This document shows, one piece after another, positions 1 through 8,074 of a DNA stretch of 64,000 nucleotides. The notes under the pieces are model-generated. The model ran no database searches. It was not told the DNA's origin and worked only from the letters and a program-made list of their open reading frames with translations. The position numbers were made by a program, and so were the translations under genes. Each line of letters begins with the position of its first letter. Position 1 is the stretch's first letter. The DNA lies in NCBI GenBank assembly GCA_963750535.1, contig CAVVRF010000028.1, positions 310,001 to 374,000 of the forward strand. The letters run 5' to 3'. The DNA comes from JAKFWF01 sp963750535 (GTDB lineage: Bacteria; Pseudomonadota; Alphaproteobacteria; Rhizobiales; Hyphomicrobiaceae).

Positions 1-1213
1 CGGCCAGCCCGCGCGCATCGAGGGCCACCGAGCGGCGCCCCTCGAATGCGGCATACTCGCGCGTCGGTGGAATGATCGGCACGTGCGGATCGTGGTAGTC
101 GAACCGGCTGCCGCGCTTCTCGATCAGCTCCATCAGCTTGAGCGACGGGCTCTCCCTGATATCGGACACGTTCTTCTTGTAGGCGAGGCCGATCAGCAGG
201 ATGCGTGCCTGGCCGAGACTTAGCCCGAGGCGCGTGTCGATGGCCTCCTCGAGACGCCGCACGACGTAGCGCGGCATCGACATGTTGATCTCGCCCGCCA
301 GCTCGATGAAGCGGGTCGGCACCTCGTATTCCCGCGACTTCCAGGTGAGGTAGAAGGGATCGATCGGGATGCAGTGCCCGCCAAGCCCCGGTCCGGGGTA
401 GAACGGCATGTAGCCGAACGGCTTCGTCTTGGCCGCCTCGATCACTTCCCACACGTCGATGCCCATCGCGTCGTAGACGATCTTGAGCTCGTTCACGAGG
501 GCGATATTCACCGCACGGAAGATGTTCTCGGTGATCTTCACCGCTTCGGCCACGGCCGGCGACGACACCGGCACCACGTGCTTCACGACGGCACCGTAGA
601 ACGCGACCATCAGCCGCTGCGCGTCGGGCCCGTCGCCGGCCACCACCTTCGGGATTGTGACCGTCGCGAAGTCGCGATTGCCCGGATCCTCGCGCTCCGG
701 CGAGAAGCCGAGGAAGAAGTCGCGCCCGCAGACCAGGCCGCCGCTCTCCAGTATCGGGCGCACGACCTCGTCGGTGGTGCCGGGGTAGGTGGTCGATTCG
801 AGGATTACCAGCTGCCCGCGGCGCAGGCTCGCCGCGATCGTCGCGCAGGTCCGCTCGATGTAGGACATGTCGGGCTCGCGCTGCCGGGTGAGCGGGGTCG
901 GGACGCAGATGACGATGACGTCGCAGGCGGCGAGCCGCGACATGTCGGTGGTCGCGGTGAAGCTGCCTGATGCCACCAGGGCGGCGAGTTCACTGCTGGC
1001 GACCGCATCGATATAGGACTGCCCGGCGTTCAGCAGCGGCGGCTTCGATGGATCGATGTCGAAGCCGATCGTCCGCAGGCCCGCCCTGGCGATCGCCACG
1101 GCGAGCGGCAGGCCGACGTAGCCGAGCCCGATGACGCCGGCAACCGCCGTGCGACTTTCTATGCGGTCGAGCAGCTCGCTGGTCGCCGCATCAGCGCCGC
1201 CGGTCTCGATCAT
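1..1213 (-). CDS. UDP-N-acetylglucosamine 6-dehydrogenase family, 3' end cut by window
   Basis: NAD-dependent nucleotide-sugar dehydrogenase that oxidises C6 of a UDP-hexose to the uronate for surface polysaccharide. 404 codons are visible from the ATG at 1213; the C-terminus lies outside the window. The nucleotide-binding loop GLGYVGLP is at residues 29-36, SPERxDPGN near 171-179, and the catalytic cysteine is C281 in GLGGHCIPIDPFYLTWK, which matches the WbpA/TviB (UDP-GlcNAc/GalNAc) branch better than UDP-glucose dehydrogenases. It lies downstream of rmlA on the same strand after a 172-bp gap, so it is probably the last gene of the rhamnose operon. This gene is uninterrupted, unlike its neighbours. 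The exact sugar substrate is inferred from motif resemblance. Confidence 0.85.
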   Translation of the reverse strand, partial: MIETGGADAATSELLDRIESRTAVAGVIGLGYVGLPLAVAIARAGLRTIGFDIDPSKPPLLNAGQSYIDAVASSELAALVASGSFTATTDMSRLAACDVIVICVPTPLTRQREPDMSYIERTCATIAASLRRGQLVILESTTYPGTTDEVVRPILESGGLVCGRDFFLGFSPEREDPGNRDFATVTIPKVVAGDGPDAQRLMVAFYGAVVKHVVPVSSPAVAEAVKITENIFRAVNIALVNELKIVYDAMGIDVWEVIEAAKTKPFGYMPFYPGPGLGGHCIPIDPFYLTWKSREYEVPTRFIELAGEINMSMPRYVVRRLEEAIDTRLGLSLGQARILLIGLAYKKNVSDIRESPSLKLMELIEKRGSRFDYHDPHVPIIPPTREYAAFEGRRSVALDARGLA

Positions 1214-1385
1214 GATTGGATTCCCGATGCGATGTTGCAGCAATACTCGGCGCCGGCTCCGGATCGCCGGCAATGCGGGCCGCGAATATCGCACGGAGCA
1301 GCGCACTTGGCACGCGGCGACAGCGCGGTTTGCAGCGGGCGGCAGGCCTCACGTGCAGCCGGCGGCTCGCCGGTTGGCCGGCCTG

Positions 1386-2260
1386 TCAGGCCAAGTCGGC
1401 CGCCACGCGGCGAACATAGGCAGCGTAATCGGATTTGCCGAGCCGGCCCAGCCACGGCTCCATCTGCTTGACGGTGGTGAAGCCGTAGCGCAGGGCGATT
1501 TCCTCGGGGCAGGAGATCTTCATGCCCTGCCGGCGCTCGAGCGTGGCCACGAACTGCGCGGCTTCGAGCAGGGAATCGTAGGTGCCGGTGTCGAGCCAGG
1601 CAAAGCCGCGGCCCATGCGCTCGACGTTCAGCTTGCCGGCCTCGAGATAGCAGCGGTTGACATCGGTGATCTCGAGCTCGCCGCGCGCCGACGGCTTGAT
1701 CGCGGCGGCGTGGCGCAGCACCTCGTTGTCGTAGAAGTAGAGCCCCGTCACCGCCCAGTTCGACTTCGGCGCCTTCGGCTTCTCCTCGAGGCTCGTTGCC
1801 TTGCCGCCGGCATCGAACGCGACGACGCCGTAGCGCTGCGGGTCGGCGACCTCGTAGGCGAACACCGTGGCGCCGGTCGCGCTGGCCGCGCGCCGCATGC
1901 AGCATCTTGGGCAGGTCGTGCCCGAAGAAGATGTTGTCGCCAAGGACCAGTGCACAGTGATCCTTGCCGACGAAATCGGCGCCGATGATGAAGGCCTGCG
2001 CCAGTCCCTCCGGCTTCGGCTGCACCGCGTAGCGATAGCTTGACGCCGAATTGCGAGCCGTCGCCGAGCAGCGCCTGGAACTGCGCCTGGTCATGCGGCG
2101 TGGTGATGATCAGGATATCGCGGATGTCGGCCAGCATCAGCACCGACAGCGGATAGTAGATCATCGGCTTGTCGTAGACCGGCAGCAGCTGCTTCGACAG
2201 GCCGAGGGTGATCGGATAGAGCCGGGTGCCGCTGCCACCGGCCAGAATGATGCCCTTCAT
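1386..2260 (-). CDS. rmlA: glucose-1-phosphate thymidylyltransferase RmlA (two frame breaks)
   Basis: Makes dTDP-glucose from dTTP and glucose-1-phosphate, the first step to dTDP-L-rhamnose. The start ATG at 2260 gives MKGIILAGGSGTRLYPIT with the nucleotidyltransferase signature. Later segments in other frames read QPKPEGLAQAFIIG, LVLGDNIFFGHDLPK, LEEKPKAPKSNWAVTGLYFY and MGRGFAWLDTGTYDSLLEA, all canonical RmlA. The frame changes near 2034 (an extra C in TCGCTACG) and near 1896 (an extra A in CTGCATGC, coding strand). Removing those two bases restores a roughly 290-residue protein of normal length. It is the fourth gene of rmlCBDA. I read the breaks as probable sequence errors. Confidence 0.88.
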
Positions 2261-2291
2261 GATCGACTTCCCCTGGTTGCGAGCCTGCCCG

Positions 2292-3201
2292 TCACCGCCG
2301 CGGCCCCAGCATGCCGTCGAGGCAGGCTTCGAGACCGTCGTGCCAGTCGGGCATCGACAATCCATGGACGCGCGCCAGCTTTGACGTAGTCGAGCTTGGA
2401 GTAGGCCGGCCGGCGCGCCTTGGTCGGGAAGTCGGCGGTGGCGATCGCGTGCACCGGCACCGACTTGCCCTGGCGCGCAGCCGAGCCGGCCATGATGGCG
2501 CGCGCGAAGCCGCACCACGTCGTCTCGCCGGCCGAGACCAGATGGAAGATGCCGAAAGCCGGTGCGCCGGCCGGCTGCGATAGGCAGGTGCGCGCGATCG
2601 CGCACGATCGCCCTGGCGATATCGGCGGCGAACGTCGGGCTGCCGCGCTGATCGTCGACCACCCTGAGCTCCGGCCGTTCGCCGGCCAGCCGCAGCATGG
2701 TCTTGAGGAAGTTCGCGCCGTCGGCGCTGCAGACCCAGGCGGTGCGCAGGATCACGTGCCGCGGATTGGCGGCCGCGACAGCCGCCTCGCCGGCGAGCTT
2801 CGAGGCGCCGTAGACGCCTTGCGGCCCGGTGGCATCGGTCTCGACATAGGGCGTGCTTTTCGATCCGTCGAATACGTAGTCGGTCGAGAAATGGATGATC
2901 GGCGGCGCCGGCGCGCGCGGCGGCAGCGGCAACCGCGCCGGCGGCATCGCGATTGATCGCCCAGGCGCAGCTCGGGCTCGTCCTCGGCCCGGTCGACAGC
3001 GGTGTAGGCGGCCGGCATTGATGACGATCGCCGGGCGCGCGTCGATGATCGCGGCGGCCACCTCCTCGATCCGGGTCAGGTCGAATCTCGGCCGGGCGCA
3101 GCACTGTCAGATCGAAGCCTGTCCGGCGGCAGCGCACGTGCAAGGCTGGTCGCGACCTGGCCGCTGCCGCCGATCAGGATGACGCGCGGCTTGTCGGTCA
3201 T
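2292..3201 (-). CDS. rmlD: dTDP-4-dehydrorhamnose reductase RmlD (about seven frame breaks)
   Basis: NADPH-dependent last step of dTDP-L-rhamnose synthesis. The start ATG at 3201 overlaps the rmlB stop as ATGA. Segments in order are MTDKPRVILIGGSGQVATSL (Rossmann loop), DLTRIEEVAAAIIDARPAIV, AYTAVDRAEDEPEL, HFSTDYVFDGSKSTPY, YGASKLAGEAAV (YxxxK), GERPELRVVDDQRGSPTFA and SMPDWHDGLEACLDGML. The segments alternate frames. Each junction is repaired by deleting one base, at about 3117, 3087, 3011, 2966, 2903, 2589 and 2382. Repaired length is about 301 residues, normal for RmlD. Substitution-type damage is not seen, so the gene is probably intact in the organism. Confidence 0.85.
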
Positions 3202-4271
3202 GACGGCTTGCCGTCGACGAGGCCGAGGCGCTCGCCGCCGTAGACGTTGGCCCGCAGCGGCCGCCACCAGGCCTCGTTGTCGAGATACCACTGCACCGTC
3301 TTCTCGATGCCGGTGTCGAACGTCTCCTGCGCGCGCCAGCCGAGCTCGGTCTCGATCTTCGACGGATCGATGGCGTAGCGCCGGTCGTGGCCCGGCCGGT
3401 CGGCGACGAAGGTGATCAGCGAGCGGCGCGTGATGCCGCTCGGCCGCAGGCGATCGAGGATGTCGCAGATCGCGCTCGACGACGGCGAGGTTGTGCACTC
3501 GGCGCGCGGCCGCCGACATTGTAGGTCTCGCCGACCCGCCCGCGCTCGACGGCGAGCGTCAGCGCCCGCGCATGGTCGTCGACATAGAGCCAGTCGCGCA
3601 TCCTGCTTGCCCGTCGCCGTAGACCGGCAGCGGCTTGCCCTCGAGCGCGTTCAGGATGCATCAGCGGAATGAGCTTTTCGGGAAAGTGGTACGGTCCGTA
3701 ATTGTTCGAGCAGTTGGTGATCACCGTCGGCAGGCCGTAGGTCTCGTGCCAGGCGCTGACCAGGTGGTCGGACGCCGCCTTGCTGGCCGAATAGGGCGAG
3801 CGCGGATCGTAGGGCGTCGTCTCGACGAAGAAGCCGCCCGGCGCCGAGCGCTGCCGTAGACCTCGTCGGTCGAGACGTGAAGGAAGCGGAAGCTCTGCCG
3901 GCGCGGCGCCGGCAGCCCGCTCCAGTAGGCGCGCGCGGCCTCGAGCAGCGTGTAGCGTGCCGACGATATTGGTCTCGATGAACTCGGCCGAGCCGGTGAT
4001 CGAGCGGTCGACGTGGCTCTCGGCGGCAAGATGCATGATCGCGTCGGGCGCGGCCTCGGCGAGCACGCGGTCGATCGCGGCGCGGTCGCAGATGTCGGCC
4101 TGCACGAAGCGGTAGCCGGGCTGCCCTTTCGATCGGCTTCAGCGAGGCGAGATTGGCGGCATAGGTCAGCTTGTCGACGTTGAGCGACCTGCCAGCCCTT
4201 GACGCGCCGACCAGGTGGCGGCACACGGCCGAGCCGATGAAACCTGCGCCGCCGGTGACGATGACTTTCAT
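3198..4271 (-). CDS. rmlB: dTDP-glucose 4,6-dehydratase RmlB (many frame breaks)
   Basis: Short-chain dehydrogenase superfamily enzyme converting dTDP-glucose to dTDP-4-keto-6-deoxyglucose. It begins MKVIVTGGAGFIGSAVCRHL at 4271, 27 nt after the rmlC stop. Recognisable pieces are LNVDKLTYAANLASLKPIE, IMHLAAESHVDRSITG, FLHVSTDEVYGS, YSASKAASDHLVSAWHETYG (catalytic YxxxK), NCSNNYGPYHFPEKLIPLM and DWLYVDDHARAL. About ten frame changes lie between them. All but one, near 4197, are resolved by deleting a single base; that one looks like a missing base. The stop overlaps the rmlD start by 4 nt. Repaired length is about 355 residues, as expected. Confidence 0.87.
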
Positions 4272-4298
4272 GGATCATTCCCTCGGTGCACGCTCGGC

Positions 4299-4850
4299 CT
4301 AGAACAGGGGCGGCAGATCGCGCAGCCGCGGCAGCTTGAGGTCCTTGTCGGACAGCGTCGCGTCGGCCGCCGCGACCGGCCATGCAATCCCGAGATCGGG
4401 GTCGTTCCACAGCACGCCGCCGTCGTGAGCCGGCGCGTACGGGCTCGAGACCTTGTAGAGCACCTCGGTATCCGGTTCGAGCGTGCAGAACCCGTGCGCG
4501 AAGCCGACCGGCACCAGTATCTGGGTCCAGTTCTCGGCCGACAGCTCGGCGGCGACGTGCTGACCGAAGGTAGGCGACCCGCGACGCAGATCGACGGCGA
4601 CGTCGAGGATGCGACCATGCGTCACCCGCACCAGCTTGTCCTGCGCCGCCGGATGGGTCTGGAAATGCAGGCCGCGGATCGTGCCGACTTTCGCCGAGCG
4701 CGAATGATTGTCCTGCACGAACTCGATGTCGATGCCGGCGGCCGCCAGCGCCGGCTTGCTGTAGACTTCGGAGAAGAAGCCCCGCGCATCGCCGAATCGC
4801 CTCGGGCGGATCAGCTTCACGTCGCGAATTGCGAGTTGCTCGACTTCCAT
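4299..4850 (-). CDS. rmlC: dTDP-4-dehydrorhamnose 3,5-epimerase RmlC
   Basis: Cupin epimerase acting between RmlB and RmlD. I start at the ATG at 4850 (MEVEQLAIRDVKLIRP), giving 183 residues, the usual size; an upstream in-frame codon at 4901 would add 17 residues that do not look like RmlC. Motifs are RRFGDARGFFSEVYS (17-31), DNHSRSAKVGTIRGLHFQ with the catalytic His at 62, and the C-terminal PVGFAHGFCTLEPDTEVLYK. It is the first gene of the minus-strand operon rmlC-rmlB-rmlD-rmlA and the only one of the four with no frame interruption. Confidence 0.92.
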   Translation of the reverse strand: MEVEQLAIRDVKLIRPRRFGDARGFFSEVYSKPALAAAGIDIEFVQDNHSRSAKVGTIRGLHFQTHPAAQDKLVRVTHGRILDVAVDLRRGSPTFGQHVAAELSAENWTQILVPVGFAHGFCTLEPDTEVLYKVSSPYAPAHDGGVLWNDPDLGIAWPVAAADATLSDKDLKLPRLRDLPPLF

Positions 4851-4992
4851 ACTGAAAGACCAATTCCGCAGGCAATGACCGATTTGGCGCTGCCCCGGCA
4901 TCCCGGTGCATGCGCGCCACTTATCACATACCCGAACTAAATTACGCCCGGCCTGAAATCAATCTTCCTGCCGTTACACCGGCAGCCTCTGT

Positions 4993-5079
4993 TGCCCAAA
5001 TAATGCAGCGACTCCTGATGCAGCGGTTCCGGGCCTCGATCTGCCCAAATAATGCGCTCGCGCATCAATCTTTGGGCAG
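4993..5079. repeat. direct repeat TGCCCAAATAATGC and a nested hairpin
   Basis: The 14-mer TGCCCAAATAATGC occurs at 4993-5006 and again at 5042-5055. The second copy is the left arm of a stem-loop at 5041-5079: CTGCCCAAA pairs with TTTGGGCAG, and inside it ATGCGC faces GCGCAT. It lies between rmlC and the 5088-5356 element in otherwise non-coding DNA. It could be an operator pair for the rml operon or part of a repeat family; nothing here decides between them. Confidence 0.55.
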
Positions 5080-5087
5080 TGCTGCTG

Positions 5088-5356
5088 AGAGCCTGTCCGG
5101 GGGATTTTCATGGAGTTTCATCGCGCATGCATGGTCCAGATGGCAGGAGCGTCGGCGCAGCCGATACCCTAGGTATCGGCAAGGTGCGCGACGAACCAGA
5201 TGGGCCATGCATGCGCGACCGAAGGTGGCCCAATCTCGGTCGCCCGCCGCGTCGCAGCCCTTGGCCGTAGCCAAGGCTACGACCAGCGGGCTGCTCCTTG
5301 CGGATCGACTCGACATTGGGCCATGAAATCTCATGAAAATCCCCCGGACAGGCTCT
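5088..5356. mobile_element. MITE-like element with 34-bp terminal inverted repeats
   Basis: The ends are near-perfect inverted repeats: AGAGCCTGTCCGGGGGATTT begins at 5088 and its complement ends at 5356; 31 of 34 positions pair. Four further inverted repeats are nested inside: 5121-5143 with 5196-5218 (TCGCGCATGCATGG core), 5161-5179 (CCGATACC/GGTATCGG, 3-nt loop), 5226-5234 with 5315-5323 (TGGCCCAAT), and 5259-5276 (CCTTGGC/GCCAAGG). At 269 bp with no plausible gene it resembles a non-autonomous insertion element. I could not find a convincing target-site duplication. It ends 30 bp from the uvrD stop codon. Confidence 0.65.
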
Positions 5357-5386
5357 ATGCTCCGGCGCGTCTCCGGCAACCCTTGC

Positions 5387-7780
5387 TCAGTGCTTCTCGA
5401 GGAAACTGTCGACCACCCGCTTGCTGCCAGCCTTTTCGAATTCAACGGTCAGCTTGTTGCCGTCGATCTCGGTGATGGCGCCATATCCGAACTTCTGGTG
5501 GAACACGCGCTCGCCGAGCTTGAAGTTGGTCTGCTGCGCGGTCGACGAGGCGACCAGCTCGCCCTCGATCAGGCGCGGTGGCTTCTTCGGGCCCTCTTTC
5601 TTCCATTGCTGCTGTGCGCGCTGCCAGCCGGGGGTGTCATAGGTCGATCTGAAAGGCGCGGGCTCGGTCTCGTCGAAGCGGCTCTGGCCGTAGCCCTTGT
5701 TGCCGTAGCCGCTGCCGAACCTGCTGCCGCCGTAGCTGCCGCCGAAATTCTGGTACGCACCGCCGAACGGGCTCTTGGCCTCGACCACCTCGACGTTGCG
5801 CTCCGGCAGCTCGTCGATGAACCGCGACGGCACAGCCGCGGAGAACAGGCCGCGGTTACGGCGATTCTGCGCGAACGAGATCTTCGAGGTCAGCTTTGCC
5901 CGCGTGATGCCGACATAGGCGAGTCGACGCTCCTCCTCGAGGCCGGCGAGCCCGCTCTCGTCGAGCGAGCGCTGGTGCGGAAACAGTCCTTCCTCCCAGC
6001 CCGGCAGATAGACGGTGCCGAACTCGAGCCCCTTGGCCGCGTGCAGTGTCATCAGCGAGACGCGATCGCCGTCGTTGGCGGTCTCGGTATCCATCACCAG
6101 CGAGACGTGCTCGAGGAAGCTGCCGAGTGTCTCGAACTGATCCATGAAGCGGATCAGCTCCTTCAGGTTCTCGAGCCGCGACTGCGCTTGCGGGCCCTTG
6201 TCCGCCTGCCACATCGCCGTATAGCCGCTCTCGTCGAGGATCAGCTCGGCGAGCTCGGTGTGCTTCATGGTTGCGATCTGCGCCCGCCAGCGCTCGAAGG
6301 CAGCGAGCAGATCGGCAAGCGACTTGCGTGCCTTGCCGCCGAGATCGTCCGACTCGGTCATCAGCCGCGCCGCGTGATACATCGGCATCTCGCTGGCGCG
6401 CGCGAGATCGTGGATGCGCTTGACCGTGGTGTCGCCGAGGCCACGTTTCGGCACGTTGACGATGCGCTCGAACTTCAGGTCGTTCGCCGGATTGGCGACG
6501 ATCTCGAGATAGGCGATGGCGTCCTTGATCTCCTGGCGCTCGTAGAACCTCGGGCCGCCGATCACGCGATAGGGCAGTCCAAGAGTGACGAAGCGGTCCT
6601 CGAACGCGCGCATCTGGAACGACGCCCGCACCAGGATCGCGATCTCGTTGAGCCGGTGGCCCTGCTTGCGGGCCGCCTCGAGGTCGTCGGCGATGACCCG
6701 CGCCTCCTCCTCGTCGTCCCACAGTCCGGTGACGGCGACCTTGTTGCCTTCACTGCCATCGGTGAACAGCGTCTTGCCGAGCCGGCCCTTGTTGTGGGCG
6801 ATCAGCGCCGAGGCGGTCGCCAGGATATGCCCCGTCGATCGATAGTTGCGCTCGAGCCGGATAACAGTCGCGCCGGGGAAATCCTTCTCGAAGCGCAGGA
6901 TGTTGTCGACCTCGGCGCCGCGCCAGCCGTAGATCGACTGGTCGTCGTCGCCGACGCAGCACAGGTTGGGCGAGCCTTGCGCCAGCAACCGCAGCCACAG
7001 GTACTGGACCACGTTGGTGTCCTGATACTCGTCGACCAGGATGTAGCGGAAGCGGCGCTGGTAGTCGGCCAGGACGTCAGGGTTCTGCTGGAACAGCCGC
7101 AGGCCTTCGAGCAGCAGGTCGCCGAAGTCGCAGGCGTTGAGCTCCTTGAGGCGGCGCTGGTAGGCGGCGTACAGCTCGCGGCCCTTGCCGCCGGCGAACA
7201 TGCCATCGCCTGCCGGCACCTTGTCCGGCGTCAGGCCGCGATTCTTCCAGCCGTCGATCAGCGCGGCGAGCTGGCGCGCCGGCCAGCGCTCCTTGTCGAC
7301 GTGCGCCGCCTCGATCACCTGCTTCATCAGGCGAAGCTGATCGTCGGCATCGAGAATCGTGAAGCCGCTCTTCAATCCGACCAGCTCGGCGTGGCGGCGC
7401 AGGATCTTCACGCCGATCGAATGGAAGGTGCCGAGCCAACCCATGCCCTCGACGGCGCCGCCGATCAGCTGGCCGACGCGATCCTTCATCTCGCGCGCAG
7501 CCTTGTTGGTGAAGGTGACGGCGAGGATCTCGTGGGGCCTGGCGCGCCCGGACGCGAGAATGTGCGCGATCCGGGTGGTAAGCACGCGGGTCTTGCCGGT
7601 GCCGGCACCGGCCAGCACCAGCACCGGACCGTCGAGCGTCTCGACCGCCGCCCGCTGCTCGCTGTTGAGCCCGTCGAGGTATGGCGCGGCCGATCGCGCC
7701 GCGGCCCGCGCGGAGATCGAGCCGGATTTCGGAGTCGGGGCCGCCGTCTCGACGGCGCGCTGGGGGCGATTCGCTGACAT
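5387..7780 (-). CDS. uvrD: ATP-dependent DNA helicase UvrD/PcrA
   Basis: Superfamily 1A 3'-5' helicase of nucleotide-excision and mismatch repair. It has 797 residues, within the family range, uninterrupted. Motifs in order: Q-motif LNSEQRAAVE, Walker A AGAGTGKT at 57-64, Ia VTFTNKAAREM, II VDEYQDTN, III GDDDQSIYGWRGA, IV LERNYRST, V SLMTLHAAKGLEF, VI YVGITRAK. The C-terminus is a Gly/Ser/Tyr-rich linker followed by a Tudor-like LGERVFHQKFGYGAITEID segment, typical of the family. The minus-strand start ATG at 7780 fits the length. An 814-codon open frame on the opposite strand is a composition shadow. Confidence 0.96.
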   Translation of the reverse strand: MSANRPQRAVETAAPTPKSGSISARAAARSAAPYLDGLNSEQRAAVETLDGPVLVLAGAGTGKTRVLTTRIAHILASGRARPHEILAVTFTNKAAREMKDRVGQLIGGAVEGMGWLGTFHSIGVKILRRHAELVGLKSGFTILDADDQLRLMKQVIEAAHVDKERWPARQLAALIDGWKNRGLTPDKVPAGDGMFAGGKGRELYAAYQRRLKELNACDFGDLLLEGLRLFQQNPDVLADYQRRFRYILVDEYQDTNVVQYLWLRLLAQGSPNLCCVGDDDQSIYGWRGAEVDNILRFEKDFPGATVIRLERNYRSTGHILATASALIAHNKGRLGKTLFTDGSEGNKVAVTGLWDDEEEARVIADDLEAARKQGHRLNEIAILVRASFQMRAFEDRFVTLGLPYRVIGGPRFYERQEIKDAIAYLEIVANPANDLKFERIVNVPKRGLGDTTVKRIHDLARASEMPMYHAARLMTESDDLGGKARKSLADLLAAFERWRAQIATMKHTELAELILDESGYTAMWQADKGPQAQSRLENLKELIRFMDQFETLGSFLEHVSLVMDTETANDGDRVSLMTLHAAKGLEFGTVYLPGWEEGLFPHQRSLDESGLAGLEEERRLAYVGITRAKLTSKISFAQNRRNRGLFSAAVPSRFIDELPERNVEVVEAKSPFGGAYQNFGGSYGGSRFGSGYGNKGYGQSRFDETEPAPFRSTYDTPGWQRAQQQWKKEGPKKPPRLIEGELVASSTAQQTNFKLGERVFHQKFGYGAITEIDGNKLTVEFEKAGSKRVVDSFLEKH

Positions 7781-8074
7781 GGCTCGACTTTAGCATTTCA
7801 GATGTGGCGGTAACCGGGCAGATGCCGGCTGCGCACAATCTTCTTTCTCTTTACTCTTTCTCTTTACGCTTCCTGCAAAAGGCGGCAAACGCCGCTGCCG
7901 CCGCCTCATTCGAGCCCAACTCAACCATGCCAATGATTTTCGGTGCCGTCGGGCGTTGCCCGATGCCCTCCCGGCATGCTTAACGATAGCAGGGATGCAT
8001 GCGTTCCCTGACCAAGATCGTATTGAGATTCCGATGAGCGCGGCAAAGCCGGCCCAGATGGGTATGAGAGGGAG
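7781..8074. other. intergenic region between divergent uvrD and the asmA-family gene
   Basis: 294 bp separating two divergent genes, presumably holding both promoters. A short tandem repeat of TTTCTCTTTAC is visible around 7843-7868. No tRNA, convincing small gene or clear sigma-70 boxes were recognised. Confidence 0.4.

Noticed and set aside
1386..4271. Treating rmlA, rmlD and rmlB as true pseudogenes
   Set aside because: All breaks are isolated one-base changes, almost all insertions, between perfectly conserved segments, with no stop-creating substitutions or large deletions; sequence error is the simpler reading.
5333..7777. An 814-codon open frame antisense to uvrD, and comparable long frames opposite the AsmA and helicase genes
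   Set aside because: They mirror real genes in the complementary phase of high-GC DNA, lack family motifs and contain implausible Leu/Arg/Ala/Asp-rich composition.
7850..7945. Possible short peptide on the minus strand ending AAFAAFCRKRKEKE
   Set aside because: Only about 25 codons from its ATG, no ribosome site, and low-complexity composition; not enough to call a gene.
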